Source of the DNA: Bacteroidota bacterium
GTDB lineage: Bacteria > Bacteroidota > Ignavibacteria > Ignavibacteriales > Ignavibacteriaceae
Assembly (NCBI GenBank): GCA_021824565.1
Contig: JAKAKL010000060.1
Coordinates: forward strand, 1-52,194
Direction of reading: 5' to 3'
Length of the DNA stretch: 52,194 nucleotides
In this document: piece after piece, positions 45,017 through 52,194 of the stretch
Numbering within the stretch: the first letter of the stretch is position 1
How the letters are laid out: each line of letters starts with the position of its first letter
Program-made: the position numbers and the translations under genes
The notes under the pieces: model-generated
Database searches by the model: none
The model's input: the letters and a program-made list of their open reading frames with translations, nothing else
What the model was told of the DNA's origin: nothing

Positions 45017-45727
45017 AATGAGCCTCCTTTTCGAGGATTATATAATTTTAAACAAAAATTAGTTAGCTCGCCTCGCTTGTTGAAGCGGGATGAACTTTTG
45101 ATTTATTATTCTTCACGTACGTGCATATCAATAAATTTTCGTATTTATTGCCTCTCACGTTCGTGCATAAGAGTAAATTTTCGTATTTATTGCCTCTCAC
45201 GTTCGTGCATATCAATAAATTTTCGTATTTATTGCCCTTCACGTACGTGCATAAGAGTAAATTATCGTATTTATTGCCCTTCACGTACGTGCATAAGAGT
45301 AAATTTTCGTATTTATTGCCTCTCACGTACGTGCATATGAATAAATTTTCGTATTTATTGCCTCTCACGTTCGTGCATATCAATAAATTATCGTATTTAT
45401 TGTCCTTCACGTACGTGCATATGAATAAGTTACTGTATTTATTGTCCTTCACGTACGTGTATATGAATAAATTATAAAATACACTGAGCTTCGCATTTGA
45501 GAATAAGAATAAATTCTTCAATTTATTGATATTCGCGTTCGGGACTTTGAATAAAATCTTCACTTTATCCATATTCAGTTATAAGTATTGTATTAAACTT
45601 AAAAAAACAGATTACTTTTTAATTTGTATTTCTTCTTCGATTTACAACTGGATAAACTCAAAGGGAATCATTGTTATTTTTCAGCTTTGAGCTTTGTACT
45701 TTTCGTTGTGCCTCTTTCAGGCTTTTT
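45017..45727. other. Gene-free region dominated by a 42-bp array
   Basis: No credible gene is seen. The array covers 45121-45498, with a degenerate extension to about 45560. The ORF of 169 codons at 45063-45572 (minus) and an overlapping plus-strand ORF both consist of 14-residue repeats created by the array. The remaining bases to 45727 are AT-rich. Confidence 0.6.
45121..45498. repeat. Tandem array, 42-bp unit, nine copies
   Basis: The motif gtgcat (gtgtat in the last copy) starts at 45121, 45163, 45205, 45247, 45289, 45331, 45373, 45415 and 45457, exactly 42 bp apart with no indels. Each unit holds two inverted repeats, cacgtacgtg (or cacgttcgtg) and caataaa/tttattg in the better copies, so it can form two small dyads per four helical turns. 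Decayed copies continue to about 45560. There are no unique spacers. Confidence 0.95.
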
Positions 45728-46099
45728 TCAATTCAGAAATACTTCGTGGTTGGTCTTGTCGATTTGTTTGGAGTGAGAGAACTCTCGTAGATTAGAATTT
45801 TTATAATTGCTTGTTAATAGATTTGCATGAACAATATCCGGCTTGCCGTTTCTTCCATGCTTTCCGCTTCTTACTCCTGCTCTGCTGCCAAGTATTGCTA
45901 TTCTTCGGCTGTGTTTTGCAACTTCAGAATAACTATGATGAATAATATTAACCGGGATAATGCCGCACTTATTTTGACGATTATTAAAATTTGTTTTGGA
46001 ATTATTATTTGCGGGAATAGGATTAGAGTTGAGTAGGAGGAGGAAGAAAGACGCAATCCCTAAGAATAAGAAGTAATATTTATAGTTCCTATTAAACAT
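45728..46099 (-). CDS. Small hypothetical protein with an N-terminal hydrophobic segment
   Basis: This is a 123-residue ORF. The first 25 residues hold a hydrophobic run (YYFLFLGIASFFLLLLNS) that could be a signal or anchor. The rest is Asn/His/Lys/Arg-rich (GSRAGVRSGKHGRNGKPD), and I recognise no domain. AAGG lies three bases before the ATG, too close for an ideal ribosome site. It may be a real envelope protein or a decayed gene. It lies between the 42-bp array and the T9SS cargo gene terminator hairpin. Confidence 0.4.
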   Translation of the reverse strand: MFNRNYKYYFLFLGIASFFLLLLNSNPIPANNNSKTNFNNRQNKCGIIPVNIIHHSYSEVAKHSRRIAILGSRAGVRSGKHGRNGKPDIVHANLLTSNYKNSNLREFSHSKQIDKTNHEVFLN

Positions 46100-46232
46100 A
46101 CACCTTATTGAAATTCGACGAAATAAAATTTGTTAATTATATGGTTAAAGTCAAGTAAAGCATAAAAAATATTTTATACAGTAGGAATTTGATTAATCAA
46201 ATTCCTACAAATAGAATTTTATTATGATAAAG

Positions 46233-46261
46233 GTAAAGACGCCCCGGTGAGACGTCTTTAC
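46233..46261. terminator. Hairpin downstream of the 1317-residue T9SS cargo gene
   Basis: gtaaagacg (46233-46241) pairs fully with cgtctttac (46253-46261) around an 11-base loop. No long T run follows on the minus strand, so it may stabilise the mRNA end or stop transcription weakly. It shares gtaaagacg with the terminator at 16487. Confidence 0.6.
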
Positions 46262-46279
46262 GCATGATCATCTATAAAT

Positions 46280-49200
46280 TTATTTCAGCAGGACCATCTT
46301 CTTTATTGAAGAATAATCTCCAGCTTTTAATTGATAGAAATAAATTCCGCTTGCAAGATTACTAGCATCGAAAGTAACAGAGTATCTGCCTTGAGATTTA
46401 TATCCGTTAACAAGAGTTCTTACTTCTCTGCCGAGCATATCATATATCTTTAGTGTAACAAAGCCATCATTTGGCATTTGATACGTTATCATTGTTGATG
46501 GATTGAAAGGGTTGGGATAGTTTTGATCAAGCGAATATGATGTTGGCTTTTCTATTGCTGCCGTCATTTGTTCTATCTTTGGAAGTGAAGAGCCATTCTT
46601 TGAGGCAAGCATACTACCATATACATTGTAATCATCTTCGGCAGTTGTCAGCTCTACAGGCGTTGATAGGCTTGACTGATTCTCTATTTCATTTAATAAA
46701 GTTGATGCAGTATTTACATCATTCTCATTGTACAATGCTATATAGAAGTTATTTAGTTCCGCTCTTATTCCAAGCGGAGAATTAGGATTCTTCTTAATTA
46801 TTTCATCATTGACTTTTTTAGCTAAGTCAATGTTACCCTCTTTTAAGTATAAATATGAAAGCAGCAGCTTTTGCTCCTTTGATGCCTTAGAAGGCAACGA
46901 GCTGAAAAAGTTTATTATATCCGGCGTGGTGCTGCTGTCTGCACAATCATAAAGATAGGTATAAGCAGCTTGTTTATCCGGGTGATTCTTTATGTATGAA
47001 ATAAAGTAATCCTTTGCCTCTTTAAGCTTGTTGTTGCTCCTCAAATCGATTCCTGTGAAAAGAGAATCATCTACATCTTGCACACCGGCAGGTGAGCTTG
47101 TAGGATTAACTGCGTTCTGAGTACTTGCAATATGACTTTCAATCTTATCACCTGGAGACATAATTGGTGTTTGCTGCTTTGTCGAAGGCAAAGGATAACC
47201 CGACCATGGGTCTGTTTGTTGATAGGGAGAATAGTTAAAAGTAGATCCGGAGCCTAATGAAAACAATGATGTATTGGGAGGATAATTCCCCCACCAATTA
47301 TAGCATCCGTATAAAGTACTCGGATTACTCGAATATGAAAGACCAACTGCAGTATTAACTGAATTACTATAAATACTATTGTATCCATAAGTATCTCCAG
47401 CAGTAGGGATTCCGAAAGTTGGGTAACTGCTATAATAAACTTCGAGTCCGGCATAACAATTAGTAATACGGTTATTCTTTGCGGGATAGTAAACATTATG
47501 CGAAGTAGGCGAAGAACCCCAAATGGCGCATATACCCCAACTAAATCCTTCTATATCATTTTGTGCGGCTATGCCAGTACCTCCCCCCCCAAAGTATATT
47601 CCAACACCGTGGTGATTTAAATTTATTTTTTTTAGAATGTTTCCGGTGCATGTTACATTAGCCCCATTCTGTACTACAATGCCATGCGCTGTATTAGAAT
47701 TTTCTATTTTATTATTAGTTGCTGAACATCCTGTGCCGCCTGAAAAACTTAATCCACTCATGGAAGAGTTTGTGATATTACAGCTTTGAATACTTACATT
47801 ATTAGTGTTAGTTATATCTATCTCTGTTCCAAACAATAGATTAGCGTAACTAAGAGAAGAACCATTAGCACCCGAGCCACTAAATGTCAACGTACCCCAA
47901 TTTCCAGATACTGCATTAAAGTTTATTAAAGAAGATGGTGTTCCAGTTGCTGTTAAAGTACCTGATACAGTTAAATTCACGTTGCTATTTATATTTATAT
48001 TTGTACCGGGTTGAATTGTAAGAGTTAATCCGCTTGGAACGTATACTGTTCCTGTCAAGGTTATATTACCGGACCATATTTCATTTGAGACAAGAGTTCC
48101 AGAAGTGGTAATACTGCTAACATACTTAGTAAAGGTTGATACATTCCCATTATAATTATCTTTTACATCGCAACGGATAGTAAAACTTTTATTAGTTATT
48201 TGCTGCGAACAAGATGACGAAGAACCAGATTGAATCGGATACCAGGTACTATTTCCAAAATCCTGTCTATACCATGAGTAGGTAAAATTCCCTGAACCGG
48301 TAGTAGGGACGCAGTTCCAGAGTAAATAAGCTCCATTAAAACCCGAAGTGGGTCCAGTGATACTACCAATAACCGGAAGGGCAAAATAAACATATTTATA
48401 CAATGGCGGAAGCTGATAATTGATTGGGTAATTAAGATTCCAGTATGGCGTAATACCTATTTTCGCATAAAATATTCCAATAGCATTTGTCCCATTAGTA
48501 ACATCCCATGGGCCAATTGCATAACCACCTTGGACTCCAGCAGGCCATGAAAATTGATAGCCTCCTTCATAATGCTCAATAAAAGTACCATCTTGTCTAT
48601 ATAAATCTACAGTAGCATTAGAATACGTAGGGATAGTTGCAAAAATTCCAATCATAGGTAACCACCCATGCCAAATCTGACTAACGAGATATGGGTTTAT
48701 GAAATCACAACCTGCTAAATAAGTATTTATTCCATGATAATTATCCCAAGTATCTAAAGTAAATCCGTCTAAATAATCATCACCATTGCTGTTTGACATA
48801 TAAGTGGAAAAAATACCTTGTGGCTTAACCCATTGCTGTTGCCCATCAGCAGTATATCTTACAGAAGCTAAATATCCAGAGACTCCAATACCATCAAAAA
48901 TGTGAAACATTCCATTCGTTTGATCCGAAACGAATAAACCATTCTCAATACCTTGGAAAATGCCTAGTGAATTTAATTTTACAGGATCCTGAAAAGTATA
49001 TGAAACATAGCTACCAATAATTGCATCACCTTGAAAACTTGCGATATTATTTATAATTATAACCCTTTTCTGGTTATTATCAATCAATGCAATCTCTCTG
49101 CCATTGTGATAATAAATCAATATCTTGGAAGGGCCCGAAAAATCTGTCTCCATACCAGAAGAAGGATTTATTACACGAGTAAATTTATTTAAGAATCCCC

Positions 49201-50233
49201 CGCTCCAGTTATATTGCTGTATTGAATTCCCTGCTCTGTCAGCTATCCAAAATGAATCATCTGAAATATCATCTGGTGTTGAGTTATCATCTAAACTGAT
49301 ATCAGCTGCATCAATAACATTCTGAGTTGGAATATACTGAGGAGAAATTATTTTTGAAGAAGATTCGTCATATTTAAGCCTAATAACTTCAGTGTTGTGA
49401 CCTCCCTCCAGCACAAAAATATTTCCAAACTTATCTAGTCCGATACTAGATGCAAACATAAGACTTTGATCACCAGGGTTATCACCATAAGATTTAATCC
49501 ATCCTCCATTGTAGCTTGCATATATTATTCGGTCCCATTGATTGTCCGTAATTACCGAAAAGAAATCATGACCGTTCGTCCATACTACTCTCCCGTCATA
49601 TGGGGAGTTAAACACTGCTTTATTTACATATTGTTGAGTTACTGCCTTGTTTATTGTAGTTAAATATGTGCCTATAGCATCTTCCTGTATAAGTGCAGAA
49701 TTTGAAAATAGAAAACTTGATTGTGTACTTAATATTCGGCCACTATCTTTAGATTTAATTACAGTTTGTTTTATATTATCATAATTCTTTTTGATCACTT
49801 GGGCAAAATCCCTATGTTTGTTAACTATAATTTTAATTAGCAGTCTTGAACTTATTATCTTCCATTTATTTTTAGAATATGAGAGAATTATTGTTTCATT
49901 GCTATGGTAATGAGTAAACTCATCAAACACACCACATTGAATCGTAGCTTTATCTCCTATTATAGAAGTTTTAACACTATCAATATCGATAAATGGTGTG
50001 AAAATTTGGGTTGTGTCCGAAGTTGCTTCATAGCTAGTATCAATTCCATTTGAAAGATATTTTGCAATCATATCTATATTGCCGCTTGAAACTGCATTAA
50101 TTATATCTCTTGTAATCATTTTAAGATCATCAACATATGTATTTTTAATTCTTTCAATAGGTTTTTTATTTATCAATTGTGCGTAGTTAATATTAGTGAT
50201 AAATAATATCAAAATAACATATAATATTTTCAT
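46280..50233 (-). CDS. Large multidomain T9SS-sorted surface protein
   Basis: This is a 1317-residue protein with a signal peptide ending in NYAQ. About 200-460 reads as NHL-like propeller strands (AADISLDDNSTPDD, FWIADRAGNSIQQYNWSGG). About 640-720 is an Ig-like segment (LLWNCVPTTGSGNFTYSWYR). About 735-1010 is a right-handed beta-helix with NITNSSMSGLSFSGGTGCSA and NNRITNCYAGLEVYY. About 1070-1190 is TPR-like (LKEAKDYFISYIKNHPDKQA). The last 80 residues are the T9SS sorting domain, from QNYPNPFNPSTMITYQMP to KKMVLLK. The cargo is expected on the cell surface. A run of eight G (plus-strand C at 47583-47590) lies in the beta-helix. The gene is last of three closely spaced minus-strand genes. 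Confidence 0.88.
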   Translation of the reverse strand: MKILYVILILFITNINYAQLINKKPIERIKNTYVDDLKMITRDIINAVSSGNIDMIAKYLSNGIDTSYEATSDTTQIFTPFIDIDSVKTSIIGDKATIQCGVFDEFTHYHSNETIILSYSKNKWKIISSRLLIKIIVNKHRDFAQVIKKNYDNIKQTVIKSKDSGRILSTQSSFLFSNSALIQEDAIGTYLTTINKAVTQQYVNKAVFNSPYDGRVVWTNGHDFFSVITDNQWDRIIYASYNGGWIKSYGDNPGDQSLMFASSIGLDKFGNIFVLEGGHNTEVIRLKYDESSSKIISPQYIPTQNVIDAADISLDDNSTPDDISDDSFWIADRAGNSIQQYNWSGGFLNKFTRVINPSSGMETDFSGPSKILIYYHNGREIALIDNNQKRVIIINNIASFQGDAIIGSYVSYTFQDPVKLNSLGIFQGIENGLFVSDQTNGMFHIFDGIGVSGYLASVRYTADGQQQWVKPQGIFSTYMSNSNGDDYLDGFTLDTWDNYHGINTYLAGCDFINPYLVSQIWHGWLPMIGIFATIPTYSNATVDLYRQDGTFIEHYEGGYQFSWPAGVQGGYAIGPWDVTNGTNAIGIFYAKIGITPYWNLNYPINYQLPPLYKYVYFALPVIGSITGPTSGFNGAYLLWNCVPTTGSGNFTYSWYRQDFGNSTWYPIQSGSSSSCSQQITNKSFTIRCDVKDNYNGNVSTFTKYVSSITTSGTLVSNEIWSGNITLTGTVYVPSGLTLTIQPGTNININSNVNLTVSGTLTATGTPSSLINFNAVSGNWGTLTFSGSGANGSSLSYANLLFGTEIDITNTNNVSIQSCNITNSSMSGLSFSGGTGCSATNNKIENSNTAHGIVVQNGANVTCTGNILKKINLNHHGVGIYFGGGGTGIAAQNDIEGFSWGICAIWGSSPTSHNVYYPAKNNRITNCYAGLEVYYSSYPTFGIPTAGDTYGYNSIYSNSVNTAVGLSYSSNPSTLYGCYNWWGNYPPNTSLFSLGSGSTFNYSPYQQTDPWSGYPLPSTKQQTPIMSPGDKIESHIASTQNAVNPTSSPAGVQDVDDSLFTGIDLRSNNKLKEAKDYFISYIKNHPDKQAAYTYLYDCADSSTTPDIINFFSSLPSKASKEQKLLLSYLYLKEGNIDLAKKVNDEIIKKNPNSPLGIRAELNNFYIALYNENDVNTASTLLNEIENQSSLSTPVELTTAEDDYNVYGSMLASKNGSSLPKIEQMTAAIEKPTSYSLDQNYPNPFNPSTMITYQMPNDGFVTLKIYDMLGREVRTLVNGYKSQGRYSVTFDASNLASGIYFYQLKAGDYSSIKKMVLLK

Positions 50234-50254
50234 TTAAATATCTCTTTAATATTT

Positions 50255-51355
50255 TTATTTCTTATCCAAATAATAGTGATTTGATTTAGGGTCTATTCCA
50301 AAAAGATATTGTTGCTTATTTGTTATTTTCCCTTTACCACTTACGTTTTCAATGTAATGAAGAACAAATTTATCAGTTGATGTATACGAAGTAATTTTCT
50401 TTAGGCTTTTGTTAGAGTCTTTAACAATCTTACCTTCTGAGTTAATATGAATCTCGTAAGTGCTCCCTATTTTTGCTCCTACCCTTTCCGTTGCGATTAT
50501 AGAAACACCATTTCTATTTTTAAATGTTAACAATGGCGGAGGTAATCCTGGTTCTTTTGCTAGGAGCAATATGTTGTTATCAAATGTGGAATTAGCTTCT
50601 TCTTTCAATTTAATTCTGTGAGGCGTTGAAAATTCCAAATTTGTTTTGTCAAAAACACAATAAGCCAAACTGTCTGCCTGCGGCCAAATTATTTTGTTTG
50701 GATTGTTATAATCTAGTGGCGTTCCTAAAAACAATAAATGATTTTCATCTAAAGTTTCTAATTTATTGAAATAAATCAGGTTCTTATATATTTTGTTTGC
50801 TGTCTTAGATATATTTTGATTTAAAATAACATTTCCATTTGAATCGATTACTGTATAAGAAATTTTTCCTGCCCATGATATAATATAAATATTATTTATT
50901 GAATCTAAGCAAGAAGAATATCCGTTAGCAACCTCCAAATCATTAATATTCTTTTTTAATATACCATTATTTTTAAATTGGAAAAATTGTAAATTCCCAT
51001 CAGGAAATCCATTGAGAAAAAAAACAAAAGCATTATTATTAGAATTAATTCCTATAGCAAAGTCTCTGGGATTACCTAAGTATTTACCCAATTCCTGCTC
51101 TGAAAGCACTATACCAGTAGAGTCTAATACATCATAATAAACATGTTGATAATCATCTTTGACCATCTCTTGTTTAGAATATACTATGTGAACTTTGCCT
51201 TCTATGTCAACCAACGCATCGAATTTTAATATGTCCTTAGATTTTACAAAATTATCGATAATATTTATTTTGTTCATCCCTTCACATAATGAAATAATCA
51301 TTATAGACATAAACAATACTTTTCTTAAAAAAGAATTTATAATTTGAGTTTTCAT
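50255..51355 (-). CDS. Secreted protein of unknown function
   Basis: This is a 366-residue protein. An N-terminal hydrophobic segment (FLRKVLFMSIMIISLCEG) can act as signal peptide. The rest is beta-rich with repeated motifs such as VDIEGKVHIVYSKQE and SINNIYIISWAGKISYTVID, which look like propeller blades of about 45-50 residues. No catalytic residues or T9SS tail are visible. It lies 11 bp after the metalloprotease and 21 bp before the large T9SS cargo on the same strand, so the three are probably one transcript. I do not recognise a family. Confidence 0.7.
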   Translation of the reverse strand: MKTQIINSFLRKVLFMSIMIISLCEGMNKINIIDNFVKSKDILKFDALVDIEGKVHIVYSKQEMVKDDYQHVYYDVLDSTGIVLSEQELGKYLGNPRDFAIGINSNNNAFVFFLNGFPDGNLQFFQFKNNGILKKNINDLEVANGYSSCLDSINNIYIISWAGKISYTVIDSNGNVILNQNISKTANKIYKNLIYFNKLETLDENHLLFLGTPLDYNNPNKIIWPQADSLAYCVFDKTNLEFSTPHRIKLKEEANSTFDNNILLLAKEPGLPPPLLTFKNRNGVSIIATERVGAKIGSTYEIHINSEGKIVKDSNKSLKKITSYTSTDKFVLHYIENVSGKGKITNKQQYLFGIDPKSNHYYLDKK

Positions 51356-51366
51356 TTTGACCTCAA

Positions 51367-52092
51367 TTATTGTCCAATATTATTTCCTACTGATACTGTT
51401 TTAACTCCTAATAAATCACGAGTATTTAAAAAATCTAACGATTCTTGAAGCACTTCCTTGTAAACTGAGTACGAATTATCAAAAAGTGGTTCATGCATCA
51501 AATTTGGTACACTATCAGAGTGCTTGTATATGCCCATAGAATGTCCTAGTTCATGTGCAATTACCCATGCATAAACCCACGTTGAAGTCCAACCCTGAGC
51601 GTTTGGTATTTCATTTTCTATATTATTGCTAAAAATAATGCAACCTGTTCTATTTAAATAATAAGAACTGCTTTCGCCAGTTCGCCAAGAAGGATCACCA
51701 GATGCCAAATTCGCACAATCAAAGAATCCGTACCCCTCACCTCCATAGCCATAATGTATATTAATACCGTAGAGCCCATCTGTACCCAAAGAAGCATCTG
51801 CAGATTTTGCTATAAAAACATGAATATAGTTAGCTGGTTTGTTAACAGAACTAAGCAAATCTTCAGCTTGATGCAAGTTAAGACTTGCAGGAATTCCACT
51901 TGAGTTAATAGGGCTTCCTTTGACAATCGTTAAATAAACACCATACGTACTCCAGATACTCTTAACCTCATTTATAATATTGTCCAAGTCAGAACTTCTA
52001 ATAAAGTCTGAAGAATAATCTATTTGAACAAATACATTTTTTTGCTGACTTGATTGTATGTCTTCAGTATAATCTGCAATATTATATAATGC
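51367..52092 (-). pseudogene. Zinc metalloprotease gene, 5' end lost to an IS insertion
   Basis: The reading frame is open from 52092 to the stop at 51367, with coding character upstream of the first start-like codon (TTG at 51987), for example KNVFVQIDYSSDFIRSSD. No ATG, GTG or TTG lies between 52092 and that TTG. An in-frame stop at 52093-52095 falls in the IS3-like DNA. The protease part contains HELGHSMGIYKHSD, and VPNLMHEP looks like a Met-turn. The spacing is HExxHxxGxxxH, one residue longer than the classical metzincin motif. The secretion signal must have been in the lost part. A shortened product from the TTG cannot be excluded. Confidence 0.75.
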
Positions 52093-52194
52093 TTAAGTTG
52101 GAAAGATACTTTTGAAAAATTAACTTATGTATAACAAAACTTCAGGAGTATCAAAATGCCGTCAGAAAAAAGAAAACACAGCGCAGAGTTCAAA
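52090..52194 (+). mobile_element. Left end of an IS3-family insertion sequence (continues beyond the window)
   Basis: A TG at 52090-52091 is a plausible left end, since IS3-family ends begin with TG. The metalloprotease frame stops immediately inside this segment, and the orfA start lies 66 bp further on. The inverted repeat and target duplication cannot be verified without the right end, so the boundary is approximate. Confidence 0.6.
52156..52194 (+). CDS. IS3-family transposase OrfA, N-terminal fragment
   Basis: AGGAG lies seven bases before the ATG at 52156. The visible residues MPSEKRKHSAEFK match the usual start of IS3-family OrfA, a helix-turn-helix protein of about 100 residues that binds the IS ends and is joined by frameshifting to the OrfB integrase. 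Only 13 codons fit in the window, so the family call rests on this motif. It faces outward from, and opposite to, the disrupted metalloprotease gene. Confidence 0.75.
   Translation, partial: MPSEKRKHSAEFK

Noticed and set aside
45063-45572. Minus-strand 169-codon ORF with 14-residue repeats as a gene
   Set aside because: The opposite strand is also open for over 110 codons, there is no ribosome site before the ATG, and the repeats match the DNA period. It remains the least certain of these rejections.
46233-46261. Strong rho-independent terminator after the large cargo gene
   Set aside because: The stem is perfect, but neither strand has a proper T run after it, so it is listed only as a hairpin with moderate confidence.

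Overview
The window looks like chromosomal DNA of a Bacteroidota/Chlorobi-group bacterium, most likely class Ignavibacteria. The base composition is AT-rich. Three proteins end in a type IX secretion (T9SS) sorting domain with the Ignavibacteria-style YPNPFNP motif. There are many signal-peptide proteins of unknown function, TTG starts are frequent, and TAnnTTTG-like promoters occur beside TTGACT/TATTTT-like ones. The placement is by inference from recognised motifs; no database search was made.

Layout. 1-819: tail of a T9SS cargo gene and a small secreted protein. 820-2159: gene-free DNA with two tandem-repeat arrays. 2160-8943 (minus): a probable operon of DUF4286 protein, M1 aminopeptidase with a HEAT-like tail, CDF-like membrane protein, LolA-like protein and GH31 glycosidase. 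8944-9267: a strong candidate small RNA. 9268-13244 (minus): DUF6600-like lipoprotein, thioredoxin-like protein, DUF6483-like protein and a YhdH/AcuI oxidoreductase. 13245-16514 (plus): a promoter with 14 T in its spacer, a tiny coupled ORF, a beta-propeller lipoprotein, a structured spacer and a T9SS cargo gene with a clear terminator.

16515-24492 (plus): a repeat array, then gatB-lepB-M16-M16-fabF, a 21-bp array and ybjQ. 24496-26977 (minus): ABC ATPase, ABC permease and a LolA-like protein. 27437-31021: B12-dependent ribonucleotide reductase nrdJ. 31077-35820: ridA, mazG, DinB, phoH, a LysM/lipoprotein pair, and radC, which probably starts at ATT. 35838-40035: guaA, a TPR protein and an LpoA-like TPR plus periplasmic-binding fusion, in one operon with radC. 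40197-43015: efp-accB-accC-gcvH. Then a YfgM-like TPR protein, tRNA-Arg(CCG), an unknown protein and a fourth periodic array. 46280-52092 (minus): three closely spaced genes for secreted products, a metalloprotease, an unknown protein and a 1317-residue T9SS cargo. The metalloprotease is cut at its 5' end by an IS3-family element that runs off the right edge.

The most unusual signal is not a gene. Four intergenic tandem arrays of unrelated sequence share the same period, three at 42 bp and one at 21 bp. That is four and two helical turns at 10.5 bp per turn. In one array the DNA unit survives a 1-bp deletion that would shift any reading frame. Other leads are two possible phase-variable homopolymers (T14 in a promoter, G8 inside the 1317-residue cargo), the small RNA with C-rich loops, the ATT-initiated radC, and the IS-disrupted metalloprotease operon.
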